Shown: piece by piece, positions 11,549-22,267 of the stretch
Layout: the number at the start of each line of letters is the position of its first letter
Position numbering within the stretch: the first letter of the stretch is position 1
DNA from: Triatoma infestans
Taxonomy: Eukaryota > Arthropoda > Insecta > Hemiptera > Reduviidae
Assembly (NCBI GenBank): GCA_011037195.1
Contig: JAAEAF010003072.1
Coordinates: forward strand, 1 to 64,000
DNA: 64,000 nucleotides
Direction: 5' to 3'
Position numbers and translations under genes: made by a program
Notes under the pieces: model-generated
Database searches by the model: none
What the model saw: only the letters and a program-made list of their open reading frames with translations
What the model was told of the DNA's origin: nothing

Positions 11549-11566
11549 CTCAGAAAATGTCTCTGA

Positions 11567-11578
11567 CAATTTCCTACA
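11567..11578. repeat. Target-site duplication, right copy
   Basis: CAATTTCCTACA, the partner of 11301-11312. Confidence 0.85.
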
Positions 11579-11629
11579 TATTGAACTGTAGCAGTGTATT
11601 TAATGGACCCTCAGAACTTCGCAAAATTC

Positions 11630-12165
11630 AATGTTCCTCTTCCGCCCCGAACCCTTCTCGGCTTGTCCAGGAGCCTCATTCAAACTTCTATCAGGGGTTG
11701 GATAGAAGAACAGCGTCTGCGTTGGTGGGAGAGAACACCAGGACAGAGGCAGGCAAAGCTCTTCAACAAAAGACATTTGCCTAAATTTACCAGAGACCTA
11801 CTGAGCCGAACCCGAAGGGATATAAGGTTAATTGTGGGTCTACTAACAGGGCATTGTAGACTGAATAGACACATGCACCACCTACAACTTGCGGACAGTG
11901 CGGCATGCCGATTTGCAGGGTAGAGGAGGAGACCCCGGCGCACATCCTTTGTGAGTGCGCCGACCTGGCGAGGATTAGGTTTCTTCAATTGGGGACGGGC
12001 AATCCCGAAGCTGAAAGCTTCATGACGGAGCCGCTCTGAGCTTTGCTAGGATTGATTACGAGGGCAAAGCTGGGGGCTGTTCTGTAACTTAAGGGGATCC
12101 ACAATAGACCTCAATTTGTAGGTCGCAGTGGACTGAGGGTCCCCCCCCCCCCGCTTCTATTCTAT
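11630..12165 (+). pseudogene. R1-like LINE 3' end
   Basis: SRSLIQTSIRGWIEEQRLRW, LFNKRHLPKFTRDLL, RLIVGLLTGHCRLNRHM and a CRFxxVEEETPAHILCECADL zinc-finger-like tail (frame broken at 11923) form the C-terminus after RNase H. It ends near TTACAGAAC-like sequence, a C-rich run and CTTCTATTCTATTC. The minus-strand element at 34706-35540 is the same family. Confidence 0.75.
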
Positions 12166-12414
12166 TCTATGTGGGTATTAATCAGCTTTTGTCAATCTGC
12201 CTTTGCGCAGATTGTGTCAAAAAGAAAAGAAAACGACCTCTCACCTGTTGTTCGATTGTATTGCTGTCGGCAGATTGCGATATGAGAGATCTTTAGCACG
12301 CTGAAGCTACAGCAGATCATATTGCAAGAAGAACTAGTGGGAAAAGCACTTGACCTCATGAAGATAGGAGGTTTCCTATACTAAAAATGAGGGGGTAAGC
12401 ACAATAAGCCCCCT
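12166..12414 (+). pseudogene. 3' end of a second R1-like LINE family
   Basis: The sequence from TGGGTATTAATCAGCTTTTG to AATGAGGGGGTAAGCACAAT matches the minus strand of the LINE at 40345-41005. Only the last coding part and 3' end are present, and a further LINE 3' end follows directly. Confidence 0.65.
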
Positions 12415-12680
12415 CATTTTTGCAGGGTAGAGGAGGAAACCCCGGTGCACATCCTTTGTGAGTGCGCCGGCCTGGCGAGGATGATGTTTCTTTAATTGGG
12501 GACAGGCCATCCCGAAGCTAGAAGCTTCATGACGGAGCTGCTCTCAGCTTTGCTAGGATTGTTCAGGAGGGCAAAGCTGGGTGTTGTGCTGTAATTTATA
12601 AGGGGATCCACAATAGACCTTGATTTGCAGGTCGCAGTGGAATGAGGCTCGCCCCCCCCGCTTCTAATCTAATCTTATGT
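12415..12680 (+). pseudogene. Second copy of the 11.6-kb LINE 3' end
   Basis: GCAGGGTAGAGGAGGAAACC through TAAGGGGATCCACAATAGAC repeats 11918-12165 with scattered changes, and ends in a C run and CTTCTAATCTAATC. The two 3' ends bracket 12166-12414. Confidence 0.7.
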
Positions 12681-12689
12681 TCCTCTTCT

Positions 12690-13015
12690 AAATGTTGAGA
12701 CTTTCTGACAGAAAATCGCGAAAAATATTACCATTTAATAAAATTGCTTCTTCGAGTTGATAGATTTTGACAAAAATATCTTTGTCTCTCAGATTGTATT
12801 GGTTTTACAAACACATACAGATTTGAGCTTCCCCGAGATCGTTCTTAAGACATTTTATTCACACATACACACATATACACAAACTTACATACTTATATTC
12901 ATAAATACTTCTTTTTTTTCAAAAGTTCTCAAAACATATATTTTTGGTAAAACTAAATTTAAAAAATTTAACTCGATTGCGTTCTCCCTCTAACAATAGA
13001 AAAGAAACTATATTA
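12690..13015 (-). repeat. R950-related diverged fragment
   Basis: GAAAATCGCGAAAAATATTA, CCATTTAATAAAATTGC, TTCGAGTTGATAGATTTTGA and an ACACATACACAC tract keep the order of the R950 terminal unit, with weak similarity. Confidence 0.4.
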
Positions 13016-13489
13016 TCGTTTTTGGACTTTTGAGAAATCATTCTGTTATTAAATTTCAATATGTTCGTATGATTCAAATAACTTGTATTAAGAGAATATA
13101 AATATAGTGTAAAAAAAAGAAAAGCTGGAATTTTTGAATATTATATTAAAAGAAAACCTTCTTTAATAAATATGTTTTTCCTACAAGCACGTGAATAATA
13201 ATGTGCGTTTCATAACTATAAAACCAATTTTTTTTTTTTCAATTTTTCGCTTAAAATTTTCTATAGTTTCCAAAGTGTACCTACAACCTGTACACAGAAC
13301 GTTTCAACACGTATTTGAAAAGAAAAAGTAATTGTGTCATTAACATATTACAGTTTATTATTTTTACAGTTGTTTTTTAAATAAAATGTAAAAAAAATAA
13401 AAAATTCACATGTTCCATAACTATAGAACCAAAATAAAAATAAAAAATTCCATTATCAAAAAACTACTGGTTGTAACATCTGTACATTT

Positions 13490-14478
13490 TTAATAGTCAG
13501 TGGTTCCTCCCCTCTTCTCAGCAACCTGGAAAAGCCTTCTTCCCATACTTGAAATTAAATTTTTTCTGACTTGGTCGGATATTTCGTTCCATAATTTGAT
13601 TATGGCATTTTTTAAATCTTCCACATTCCCGTATTGGTGGTTTTCGGCGTAAACCTTTCTTACAATCATACCCCATACATTTTCAATGGGATTAAGATCA
13701 GGAGAACAAGCAGGCCATTGAAGGAGAGGGATGTTATGAGATGTGAGCCATGTTTTGGTTGCTCGGCTAGTGTGAATAGCAGCGTTGTCTTGCTGGAATG
13801 TCCATTGCACGTGATTATTTTGGTGAAGGAAAGGCAACAAGTGGTTTTCAAGAACAGTGGTGTATTCTGCACTGTTCATTTTGGTGGAAGGAAATGCTAA
13901 CTTTAGCATTTTCGTTGAACAAAAAGCTCCCCACACCATTACACTCCCTCCGCCAAAATTTCGCTTAGAAAATTTAATAGGGTTTTTTCTAAGATCTCTC
14001 CAATAATGCCTGTTGCCATCTGGACCATCTAAATTAAATTTTTTTTCATCTGAAAAAATCACGGAATGCCAATCAGTGGAAATGTTGTGTCGCCCGAATT
14101 CCAATCTTGCTGCAATATGGCGAGGTTGAAGTTTTGGCACTTTTCGCATTTTTTGACATTTAATAAATTTACTTCGTTTAAGAACACGGTACACGGTAGA
14201 GCGCGAAACGTTCAGATTAAGGTCAGAAATCATTTTGCTAATGCTTTTGACTGAATTGCTTGAATAATTAATAATTCGTCGTTCACAACGAAGTGAAAGT
14301 TTTTTTTAGGCCCACCTTTTTTATTTTTTCCATAATTCTGTTGGTTTGCCAAAAAGTTTCGCACCACATTATGGGACCTTTGCAGTCTCCTGGCGATTTC
14401 CCGAAGACATAATTTTTCTTCGGCAAAAGCCAAAATTTTATCTTTTTCTTCGTCTGTGAGTAGTTTACCTCGCGGCAT
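13490..14478 (-). pseudogene. Tc1-family DD34E transposase, single frameshift
   Basis: Cut-and-paste transposase. The N-terminus (14230-14478, start MPRGKLLTDEEKDKIL) holds the first helix-turn-helix with LREIARRLQRSHNVVRNFL and a GGPKK linker. After a one-base shift in an A run near 14235, the frame 13490-14233 continues with a second helix-turn-helix (SRSTVYRVLKR) and the catalytic domain: FSDEKKF (first Asp), QQDNAAIHTS (second Asp) and SPDLNPIENVWG (Glu), with 34 residues between second Asp and Glu. Total length near 330 residues suits the family. The shift is the only defect I see. Confidence 0.9.
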
Positions 14479-14480
14479 CT

Positions 14481-14562
14481 TGCATGGAAAACAAAGAGAC
14501 TAATGTTCAATGTCTTAATGTTCAATATCATTGCATGGAAAACAAAAAGAGACTAAAGTTCA
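14481..14562. repeat. Short tandem duplication upstream of the transposase start
   Basis: TTGCATGGAAAACAAAGAGA and its neighbour recur about 50 bp later as TTGCATGGAAAACAAAAAGA, each followed by CTAA(T/A)GTTCA. It lies in the 5' leader of the transposase gene. Confidence 0.7.
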
Positions 14563-14842
14563 GGGTCTATTTATCGCAATAAGAGGATTAGAGTTTGTTT
14601 TTAAATGACAAGATTCCAAGCAGATATTGTTTACTCAATTGGTTTTATAGTTATGACACACTCACAAAATCAAGTTTATTAATGAAAAACATTTTAAAAA
14701 GCAAAAGTTCAATTAGAATGGATATTTTTTCTTTATTTTACCTTTTTTTTAAAATTGCTTTGCGTGCAATTAATTCTACAATTCAAGGAACTCTTTTAAA
14801 TTAAAAATTTCGAGTGGTTTTATAGTTATGAAACGCACTATA

Positions 14843-15110
14843 TATCAATATTAATCCAACAAATTAAGTGAATAAACTTGCCCCTTTTAATCTGTAAAGA
14901 GTATAAAAGTATTTTTTTAATCTCTAGAGATTAAAAGTAATCACAGTGTTACCACATTTCAATTAAACAAATTTCAAGGTTTAAATTAGATTTACTGAAA
15001 TATATTAAATAATGTTAAAGTTTATATTAAAATAATAACATCTGTTTTAAATTTTTTTTTTGAAATCAATAACAACAAATTAAATAATAACCTAAAGTTT
15101 TATAATAAAA
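14843..15110. other. AT-rich spacer
   Basis: No recognisable feature between the Tc1 element and the Helitron. Confidence 0.4.
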
Positions 15111-16260
15111 TCTATATATATAAAAATTCAGCATCCGTATGTTTGTGGACGCAAAACTCGAAAAGTAGTCGATGGATTGACTTGAAATTTTTACACAACG
15201 TTGCATTTCTATATAAGAGTGTTTATATATACTTTTTACTCCGAAGTTTCCACGGAAACGGGAAATTCCGAGCGTTTCCCGGCAGAAATAGACTCAGACG
15301 CGTTGCGATCGTGGCGCGCTCTCTGAACCTCTTTCTCAACTATTTATAAGTACCTCTCACTGCCACCAGTCTCGAAGTACCTCACACCAGTCTCGCGCAA
15401 TATTAGTAGACAGGGTATTCCAAAGCATCGAAACAAATTATCAAAAATCACGCATGAATGGCGGAAGAGCCATTCTCCCGGCTTAAAATTTTGACATACT
15501 CGATATGAACAACATCATTCTAAACAGAATCGCAGGTGAAACAGTGACATTACAACTATATTGACACTCCGTGATGGACCAAAGTGAAGTTGTGAATTTT
15601 CCAACGGAATTTTATTAATTCACTCGATGTTTCCCGGATTACCGCCACACATTCTAAATTTGAAAATTGGAGTGCCAATTATATTACTTCGAAACATCAA
15701 TCAGCCATAATTATGCAATGGTACACGAGTATTAGTTAAAAAATTGATGAATAATCTAATTGAAGCAACAATTCTCATTGGACCTCATAAAGGTGAAGAC
15801 GCACTACTTCCACGAATAACACTCATTACGACAGATATGGCGTTCGAGTTCAAACGACTTCAATTTCCAATACGCCTTGCGTTCGCTATGACTATCAATA
15901 AAGCGCAAGGACAAACTTTGCAAGTGTGCGGTTTGAATTTAGAAAACGAATGCTTCTCTCATGGACAATTATATGTCGTATGCTCCAGAGTCGTCGGTAA
16001 ACCATCTGATCTTTATGTTTATGCAGAAAACGGACAAACAAAAAATGTAGTCCATTCACTAGCTTTACAATAAAAAAAAGACTTTCAGTTAAAAACATTT
16101 TTTCTTTCTTTCCTTTCAGTGCACTGCAACGCAAAGTAGGGTATTAAATTGAATGATTTGGTTTTCTTGCTGAATCTATGTTAACTATAATACTTCTATT
16201 TACTTCCTTAATAATTAAAATCAGACTGAGCTACAGCGAAGCGTGGCCGGGTTTAGTTAG
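15111..16260 (+). mobile_element. Deleted Helitron with both termini
   Basis: Starts TCTATATATATAAAAATTC after an A and ends GCGAAGCGTGGCCGGGTTTA then GTTAG before a T, matching Helitron ends (5' TC, 3' CTRR-like with insertion between A and T). Helitrons move by rolling-circle replication. Only about 600 bp of the RepHel gene remain, the Rep domain being deleted. The 5' region with TTTGTGGACGCAAAACTCGA is typical of the arthropod family carrying this helicase. Confidence 0.8.
15480..16073 (+). pseudogene. Helitron Pif1-like helicase, C-terminal remnant
   Basis: The open part 15744-16073 reads MNNLIEATILIGPHKGEDAL, TTDMAFEFKRLQFPIRLAFA, MTINKAQGQTLQVCGLNLE and FSHGQLYVVCSRV, the last helicase motifs (V and VI) of RepHel proteins. 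Before it, 15480-15743 keeps FINSLDVS, LNLKIGVPIILL and RNINQP in shifting frames. The Rep endonuclease and Walker A/B regions are absent. Confidence 0.8.
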
Positions 16261-16455
16261 TTCAATATAACCTTCCACTTTTCATTAGAAACAGTCTTTG
16301 CCACATATTATCATACTTGTTTTTACCCCTTCTTTACTTTCTCTTACTCCTAGTAAGAGGAGGTATTGTAATCGTATCAAATTTTCGATATCGAGTTTTT
16401 ACCAGAAATATCCGTTTTGAGGTCCCTTGAGTCCAAATAAGTAGTTTAGCAAATG

Positions 16456-16492
<37 letters not shown>

Positions 16493-17292
16493 TGTGTGCT
16501 CGTTCGTGTGATTGTATACAGTATAAATCAAAAACAAAAAAATCACAGAAAGTTCAAACTTGATTGACGTGGGTATCATACCATGAGATCCAACAGTACG
16601 TTATCTGTCAAAATTCCTCAACCGGAAGTACCACTTTACTGAATGTTTTTTTTTTTGTTTTTTTTCACGTTTTTGCAATTTTTTCGAAAATGGCTTCAAC
16701 GATTTTTTTTTTTAAACTTGATATATCAACTACACATACAAATATTTACAATTTTTCGTTTGAAACATTTCTCCGGGAAAATACATTTAAAGGCACTTCT
16801 GGGGAGAGAGATGGGATGAGATTTTCACTTTAAATGCTATTTCAGTTTATTACACATTTCTATCATCTAAATAAATATTAATTAGAATTAAATATGTTGT
16901 TGAAATTCCGATTTTGAAGTAAATCAGATGACCCTAACTGCGTTTTTACTGAAAAGTATTTTTCAATATTCCGCTATTATTCTAAAATGGCTCCAACGAT
17001 TTGCTTTGAACTAAGATTATGAATTACACATATTAAGAGCTACAACTTTGATTTGAAACATTTCTCCGAGTAAACTAATTTTGATGGTGGGGTAGAGTTA
17101 TGTTTGCTTCTAAAGTGCTGTCTTAGTTGATTATACAATTATTCTATCATCTAGACAAAATTAATTAAAAATAAATAGATTGCTAAAATACCGAGTTTGA
17201 AGAAAATTAGTAAACCGGAAGTGTGTTTTTAACTGAACGTTTTCTTCTTGGTGTTTGTGATTTTCTCCATAAAAACACAGACGAATTTCATT

Positions 17293-17303
17293 AAATTTGG
17301 TAT
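17293..17303. repeat. Target-site duplication of nested LINE, left copy
   Basis: AAATTTGGTAT, repeated exactly at 18283-18293. Confidence 0.85.
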
Positions 17304-18282
17304 CTCAGGGAAGCATTCTTGCTCCCCTCCTCTACACACTATTTACGGCTGACCTACCAACTCACCCAAACACTATCACCTTTACCTATGCCGATGACAC
17401 GGCAATCCTTTCTCCAAACATAGATCCTATCGTGGCAACACGAACCCTGCAATCCCATCTTCACATCTCGAACCCTGGCTTCGGCAATGGAGGATTGAGG
17501 TAAATGAATCCAAATCTAAACATGTAGTCTTCACCCTAAACAAAAAAACACTCCCTTCTCTTTACCTGAATAACATTCCTATCCCTCCTGCGAACCAAGT
17601 ACGATATCTTGGCCTACATCTAGACAAACGACTAACGTGGAACCCTCATACTAGACTCAAACGAACTGACTGCAACTTCAGATACAAAATGTTGAAACGA
17701 CTACTTGACAAACTCTCTAAACTTACTTTACTGAACAAAAAGAGACTCTACACTGCCCTGATAGCCCCAATATGGACATACGGAATCGAACTTTACGGTA
17801 CTGCTAAACGATCCAACCTTAACCGTCTCCAAACCCTACAATCCAAAATCCTGAGAACCATCCTCAATGATCCTTTCTATGTCTCCAATCATACTATCCA
17901 TTCCGATTTAAACATACCATTTGTCTCTGGCCTAGCCCAATTCCGCTACACAAAATTTCATTCCAAACTATCCTTCCATTTTAATCCCCTAATCCGTGAC
18001 CTATCCTCAAGAACACTTCCTTCAAATCCTCATCGAAGACTAAAGCGGAGGTGGCCGCGCGATCATCTAAGTGCAGAACGGCGGCCTCCTAGGATGGCTG
18101 CTGTGTAAGATTGCCTTCTTGGCGAACTAGCGGCTCCCATCACTGGATGGTCGCCGTTCACATCGCTCATGCCAATTTGTATATATATTTATTTATATGT
18201 ATAATATTCATACATCAATTTTGCTTGTTGTATATATGTACAGTTGCAGAAATAAAGTAAAAAATAAAAAATAAAAAAAAAA
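17304..18282 (+). pseudogene. 5'-truncated jockey-clade LINE with tail and 11-bp duplication
   Basis: The copy begins in motif B (SQGSILAPLLYTLFTADL) and continues FTYADDTAILSPN, keeping both catalytic Asp residues. The thumb and C-terminus follow (LNRLQTLQSKILRTIL, RRLKRRWPRDHL at 17689-18108), with a shift near 17495. The 3' end is AATAAAGTAAAAAATAAAAA plus an A run. Exact 11-bp duplications and truncation in the palm are the signature of target-primed reverse transcription that stopped early. It is the cleanest of the four jockey copies. Confidence 0.9.
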
Positions 18283-18293
18283 AAATTTGGTAT
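18283..18293. repeat. Target-site duplication of nested LINE, right copy
   Basis: AAATTTGGTAT, overlapping the end of the LINE A-rich tail. Confidence 0.85.
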
Positions 18294-18375
18294 ACTAACT
18301 ATAAAAATTCTTAACTCCAATTTTGAAAGCTGGAGTATGAGAAAATTGTATGAGTGTTTCACACCAGATTTTTTA

Positions 18376-18776
18376 AAATATTTTTATGTTTTATAAATAC
18401 TCTGCCATGTTATCAATAACTACAGGATGGCACACCTGGACTGACATACTACATTCTATGGTGGCCAAACAGCCGCTCGATAGCCGCATGTGTCTCATCT
18501 TAAGCTTTATTGCGGCACAACTAAAAAATAAAATATAGTATATTATTAATAAAAAATTAACACTTCAAAAAAAAAAACAGTTTATCATTAATTTTACGTC
18601 ATAGAACAATATATTAAAATAATGCACAATTTAACAATAATTTTTTAAAAATATAACCCAAACATAACCTCCTTCTCTAATGCAGCCAATATCCCACATA
18701 AAAAAGTATTTATAATTTTTCTTAATTTTTGATATTCTGCTTGCAGAAAACTGGAGGTCACAAAAAAAAAAAAAAA
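18376..18776. other. Unassigned spacer
   Basis: AT-rich with one GC-richer patch at about 18425-18510. No motif recognised. Confidence 0.4.
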
Positions 18777-19757
18777 TCTGGTGTGAAACACTCACACAAC
18801 TTTCTCTTACTCTAGTTCTCACAATTATAATTGACAAATTTTATAGTTTGTGTACTAAATTTAATGAAATTCGTCGAAAACTGAAAAAAACTGTTCAGTA
18901 AAAGCGCACTTCGGGTTTACTAATTTTCTTGAAACTCGGAATCATGGCCATCTATTTATTTCTAATAAATTTTGTTTGGATGATAGAATTGTATAATCAA
19001 CTATGTATAGCACTTTAGACAAAAACATAACCCCACTCCTCCTCAAAAAGTGCCCTCAAATGAATTTTCCCAGAGAAATGTTTTTTAACAAAAGTTGTAT
19101 ATCATTGTATGTTTAGTTTATATAAGAAGTTCCAAGATAATCGTCTTAGCCATTTTTGAGAAAATCGCGAAAAAGTGAAAAAAAATCATTTAGTAAAGTG
19201 GTAATGTAAACACACTTCCTCCGGTTATCCGATTTTTTTGAAACTCGGAATTTCCACGACATATTCAATTCTAATTAACATTATTTAGATGATAGAATTG
19301 TATAATAAACTGTAATGGCACTTTAGAGGAAAACCCTAACCCCACCTCACTCCTCCCATAACTGCCCTTAAATGAATTTTCCCAGAGAAACATTTCAAAA
19401 ATAAAAGTTGTAGCTCTTTGTATGTGTAGTTTATATAGGAAGTTTCAAGAAAATCGTCGGAACTATTTTTGAAAAAAATGCAAAAAAGTAAAAAAAAATC
19501 CAACAAGTATGGTGGTACTTCTAGTTGAGGAATTTTGACAGATAACGTACTGTCAGATCCCCATGGTGATACCTATACGGAATATCAAGTTTCAACTTTA
19601 TATGGTTTTTTCGTTTTTGAGCTATGCACACAGACACACATAGACCATTTGCTAAAAACCACTTTTTTGGACTCAGGGGACCTCAAAACGGATATTTCCG
19701 GTGAAAACTTGATATCGAAAATTTGACCGATTAGTAGGGAGTAAGAGAAAGTAAAAA
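18777..19757 (-). repeat. R950 repeat, full-length copy
   Basis: Starts TCTGGTGTGAAACACTCACA and CTTTCTCTTACTC, ends AGGGAGTAAGAGAAAGTAAA (19736-19755). Complement of the ACCGGAAGT module occurs, with changes, near 18911, 19213 and 19514, spacing about 300 bp. The TGACAG/CTGTCA hairpin is at 19536-19541 and 19550-19555. Confidence 0.85.
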
Positions 19758-19869
19758 AAATCGTTCGGCCCTTTATTGCGGATGTCTTCATACAGTTGTT
19801 CCAACATAGTTCTTTCCAATGGGTTCCGCACTGATTAATTGGAGTTACCAAAATTTGTGTATCCTAACA

Positions 19870-20670
19870 AAAAAGTTCCTGTATGAAACACTCGTACAAA
19901 TTTCTTTTATTGCATATAATTTAACAATTTTATTTTTGGTTTAATTGCAATGCTTAGACGCCCATATATATATGAAAGATTGTAGTGAAAATTTAAATTT
20001 AAACCTAACTGACAGGCCCACCCAAAAAAAAAACCTCACAAAAATAATTTTCTTCCGAAATAAGATAGGTTTATATTTGTGCAGTTAGAATTCTAAGTTT
20101 AATTCCAAGAAATCTTTATAGTTGTTTTCGATAAAAGTTTTCCAAAAACTCTCAAAAACTTATTTTATAAATTGGCACTTCTGTTTTTTTTCATTTTTTT
20201 CAAATTTGGAATTCTACAAATGCTTCTAGTGTACATTTATATAATAGAGATAGTAGAACTCTAGATTTTATTGGAGTGGGTACATTATAGGAAAGCTTAA
20301 CGCTCATGTTAACTCAGAACCCCCCCCAAAAAATCAATTTCCCAGGTCAATATCTCAAATAAAGTGATAAGCATTTACAGTGTATAGATAGAATAAGAAG
20401 TTTAAAGGACTAAAAACATCGCAAAAATACAAAAAAAAAAAAAAAAAAAGGCATTCAGTAAAGTGGCACTTCCGGTTGATGGATTTTGCCAAATACCATC
20501 TCGTGTCACATGCGGTGGCAGTATCTAAACGGAATACCAAGTTACGCATTCACTAAACACTTTTTTTTTAATCTGTAGTGGACTTCAAAAATGTTTTTCA
20601 GTGCAATTCCGAAAACTTCGATTTGATCGTAATAATTCCTTCCTCTTACTTAGTACTAAGTGAATGTAAC
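19870..20670 (-). repeat. R950-related diverged copy
   Basis: GTATGAAACACTCGTACAAA then TTTCTTTTATTGC at the start, CACTTCCGGTTGATGGATTT (20466-20485) and TTCCTTCCTCTTACTTAGTA at the end keep the R950 order. Long stretches between do not align by eye, so it is an old subfamily. Confidence 0.6.
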
Positions 20671-20689
20671 AATATGTTTTTTTAATTTT

Positions 20690-21640
20690 TTTATTTTATT
20701 TGCAACTGCGAATTTTCACACAACAAACAAATGAGATGACAAAAGATAACATCATAAAATAATAAAATAAAATTAAAATAAAGAAAAACAAAACAAAACT
20801 GGGAAAAGAAAGAAAAAAAAATACGAATAACAAGACGTGGCAGAATTGAATGAGAGGGCCATCCAACAACCGATGACCATCATATGTCCGGTTAGTATAG
20901 ACACTGATGAAGTGAATTCGAAGGATGCCCATTTTTATCAAGCTATCAGGTGATCGCGAGGCCATTGGACGCTTCAGTCTTCGGAAAGGATTAGCAGGAA
21001 GTGTTATCAGTAACAAGTTGCGTATCAATATGTTGTAGTGATGGGAAAGTTTGGAATGGAATCTAATATATCGGGACTTGGCGAGATCTAGGACAAATGG
21101 GAGTTTTAGGTCACTGTGGATAGTGTGGTTGCTGACGTAAAAAGGAGCATCGACTATTGTGCGAAGGATTTTTGATTACAAGGGATTGGATACGATGAAG
21201 ATTGGAGTACTGTGCTGATCCGTGTAGTTCCAAGTCCGTATGTCCAGATAGGAGCGGAGCCAGGGCTGTGTAGAGAATTTTTTTGTTCGAAACAGTTAGT
21301 TTCGATCGTGTGTTTTGATCATTCGGTATAGGAAGTTAAGTTCTTGTCGCTTAAGTCGTGTATGTGTGTTATAGATAAGGAAGGCGTTTATCAAGGTACA
21401 CGCCGAAATAGCGCACTTTTTCAACCGAAGGAATAGCAATACGGTTCAGGTATATTGGAGGGAGTATTATGCGATTTAGAGTGAATGTATGTATGTATCT
21501 GGATTTGCTCTCATTGATCTTTATTCTTCATTTTGTGGAACCAGGGTTCGATGATTTGAAGATGAGATTCAAGAGATTGGATGGCACAATTATAGGGTCC
21601 ACATTTTAGGAGAGTATTGCCGTAAACGTCGGCGAAGGAA
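20690..21640 (-). pseudogene. Jockey-clade LINE, palm to 3' end
   Basis: On the minus strand a worn ADV(Y) block in place of ADD lies near 21620, then ESKSRYIHTFTLN, PPIYLNRIAIPSVEKVRYFG, VYLDKRLPY (21480-21370) and NLHRIQSL (21190). The tail peptide is degraded. Many stops make it the most decayed jockey copy here. Confidence 0.65.
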
Positions 21641-22264
21641 TAAATAAATAGTTGCTGTTATACTGCTGTAAACTGCCATTATGTCAACAACTATATACTT
21701 CACCATCTCATTATTTATTTTGGGCAACTGTCTAAAAATATAAGAGTTAAAAGAAAAATTTTCGATTTAAGGAATTGCATTGACTGCAAGTAAGCCTGTA
21801 TTTCAATTGTACGAGTACATTATCTCTCCTCTCTCTCTCTCTGATATTTTTCTCTTTTCAAGACGTTAAGAACATCCTAAGACAAAAGTGTTGTATTCTA
21901 TATTCTCCCATATTATACCGGATCCGAAAGTGAAAGTGAGAAAGCGGAAATGATATCTCAGAGTTTTCTTTTTCCCATTTCAGCATAGTTCCTTTTCTTG
22001 TTACCAACTATTTTTCCGTTATTCATCCATCATCATCTGGATATGTGATGTACAGTGTGTGAGATTGCCTCAATTCAAAGCACATCAATATTGGGACAGT
22101 ATACGGGGAAGGCCATATCTCGCTACAGTTTTTATTTATTTCATTTATCTACTATTCCGTAAAGCCTTAGGGTATACAAATAAGAATGGTATTATTCATA
22201 CAAAACTAGTAAAATAAAAACATTATCTCAATTAGAAAAAATAATTAAAAATAAATAATCAAAA
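21641..22264. other. Unassigned DNA
   Basis: A CTCTCTCTCTCTCT tract lies at about 21826-21841. No coding or repeat structure recognised. Confidence 0.4.
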
Positions 22265-22267
22265 CTA

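Larger units (their letters stand above)
11313..11566. mobile_element. Non-autonomous Penelope-like element with two inverted hammerhead-like motifs
   Basis: A 254-bp insertion with a perfect 12-bp target duplication. Its arms are inverted: GTCATCGACCGGTTTC with GGCGTTCGCCCATCTTCAGG on the left and the complement on the right, continuing outward as GAGACATTTTC / GAAAATGTCTC. Each arm contains the motif CTGAAGA-T-GGGC-loop-GCC(C/T)-GAAAC-CG-GTC. The left side alone carries an extension with GTTGGTTCCGCAGAGCTGG, also seen at 4367 and, diverged, at 22270 and 30186. No protein is encoded, so movement would depend on another element's enzymes. Penelope-like elements are known to carry small hammerhead motifs; assignment here is inference. 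Confidence 0.75.
13201..14840 (-). mobile_element. Tc1-type DNA transposon with IR/DR ends
   Basis: A 1640-bp element with TA on both sides (13199-13200 and 14841-14842). Outer inverted repeats of 24 bp are at 13203-13226 and 14815-14838 (GTGCGTTTCATAACTATAAA then ACCA). A second, inner copy of the motif sits about 200 bp inside each end (about 13409-13431 and 14639-14660), the IR/DR arrangement that gives transposase two binding sites per end. The transposase gene is inside on the minus strand. Ends are identical over 24 bp, which suggests a fairly recent insertion. Confidence 0.9.
16331..18375 (+). repeat. R950 repeat interrupted by a jockey LINE
   Basis: R950 runs 16331-17303 and resumes at 18283-18375. 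It opens ACTTTCTCTTACTCC (16336-16350) and closes GGAGTATGAGAAAATTGTAT with CACACCAGATTTTTT. A TG dinucleotide run lies at 16458-16492. The three ACCGGAAGT-type units are visible at 16620, near 16930 (worn) and at 17213. Confidence 0.85.

Noticed and set aside
13634..13900. Plus frame of 88 residues
   Set aside because: Antisense of the Tc1 transposase.
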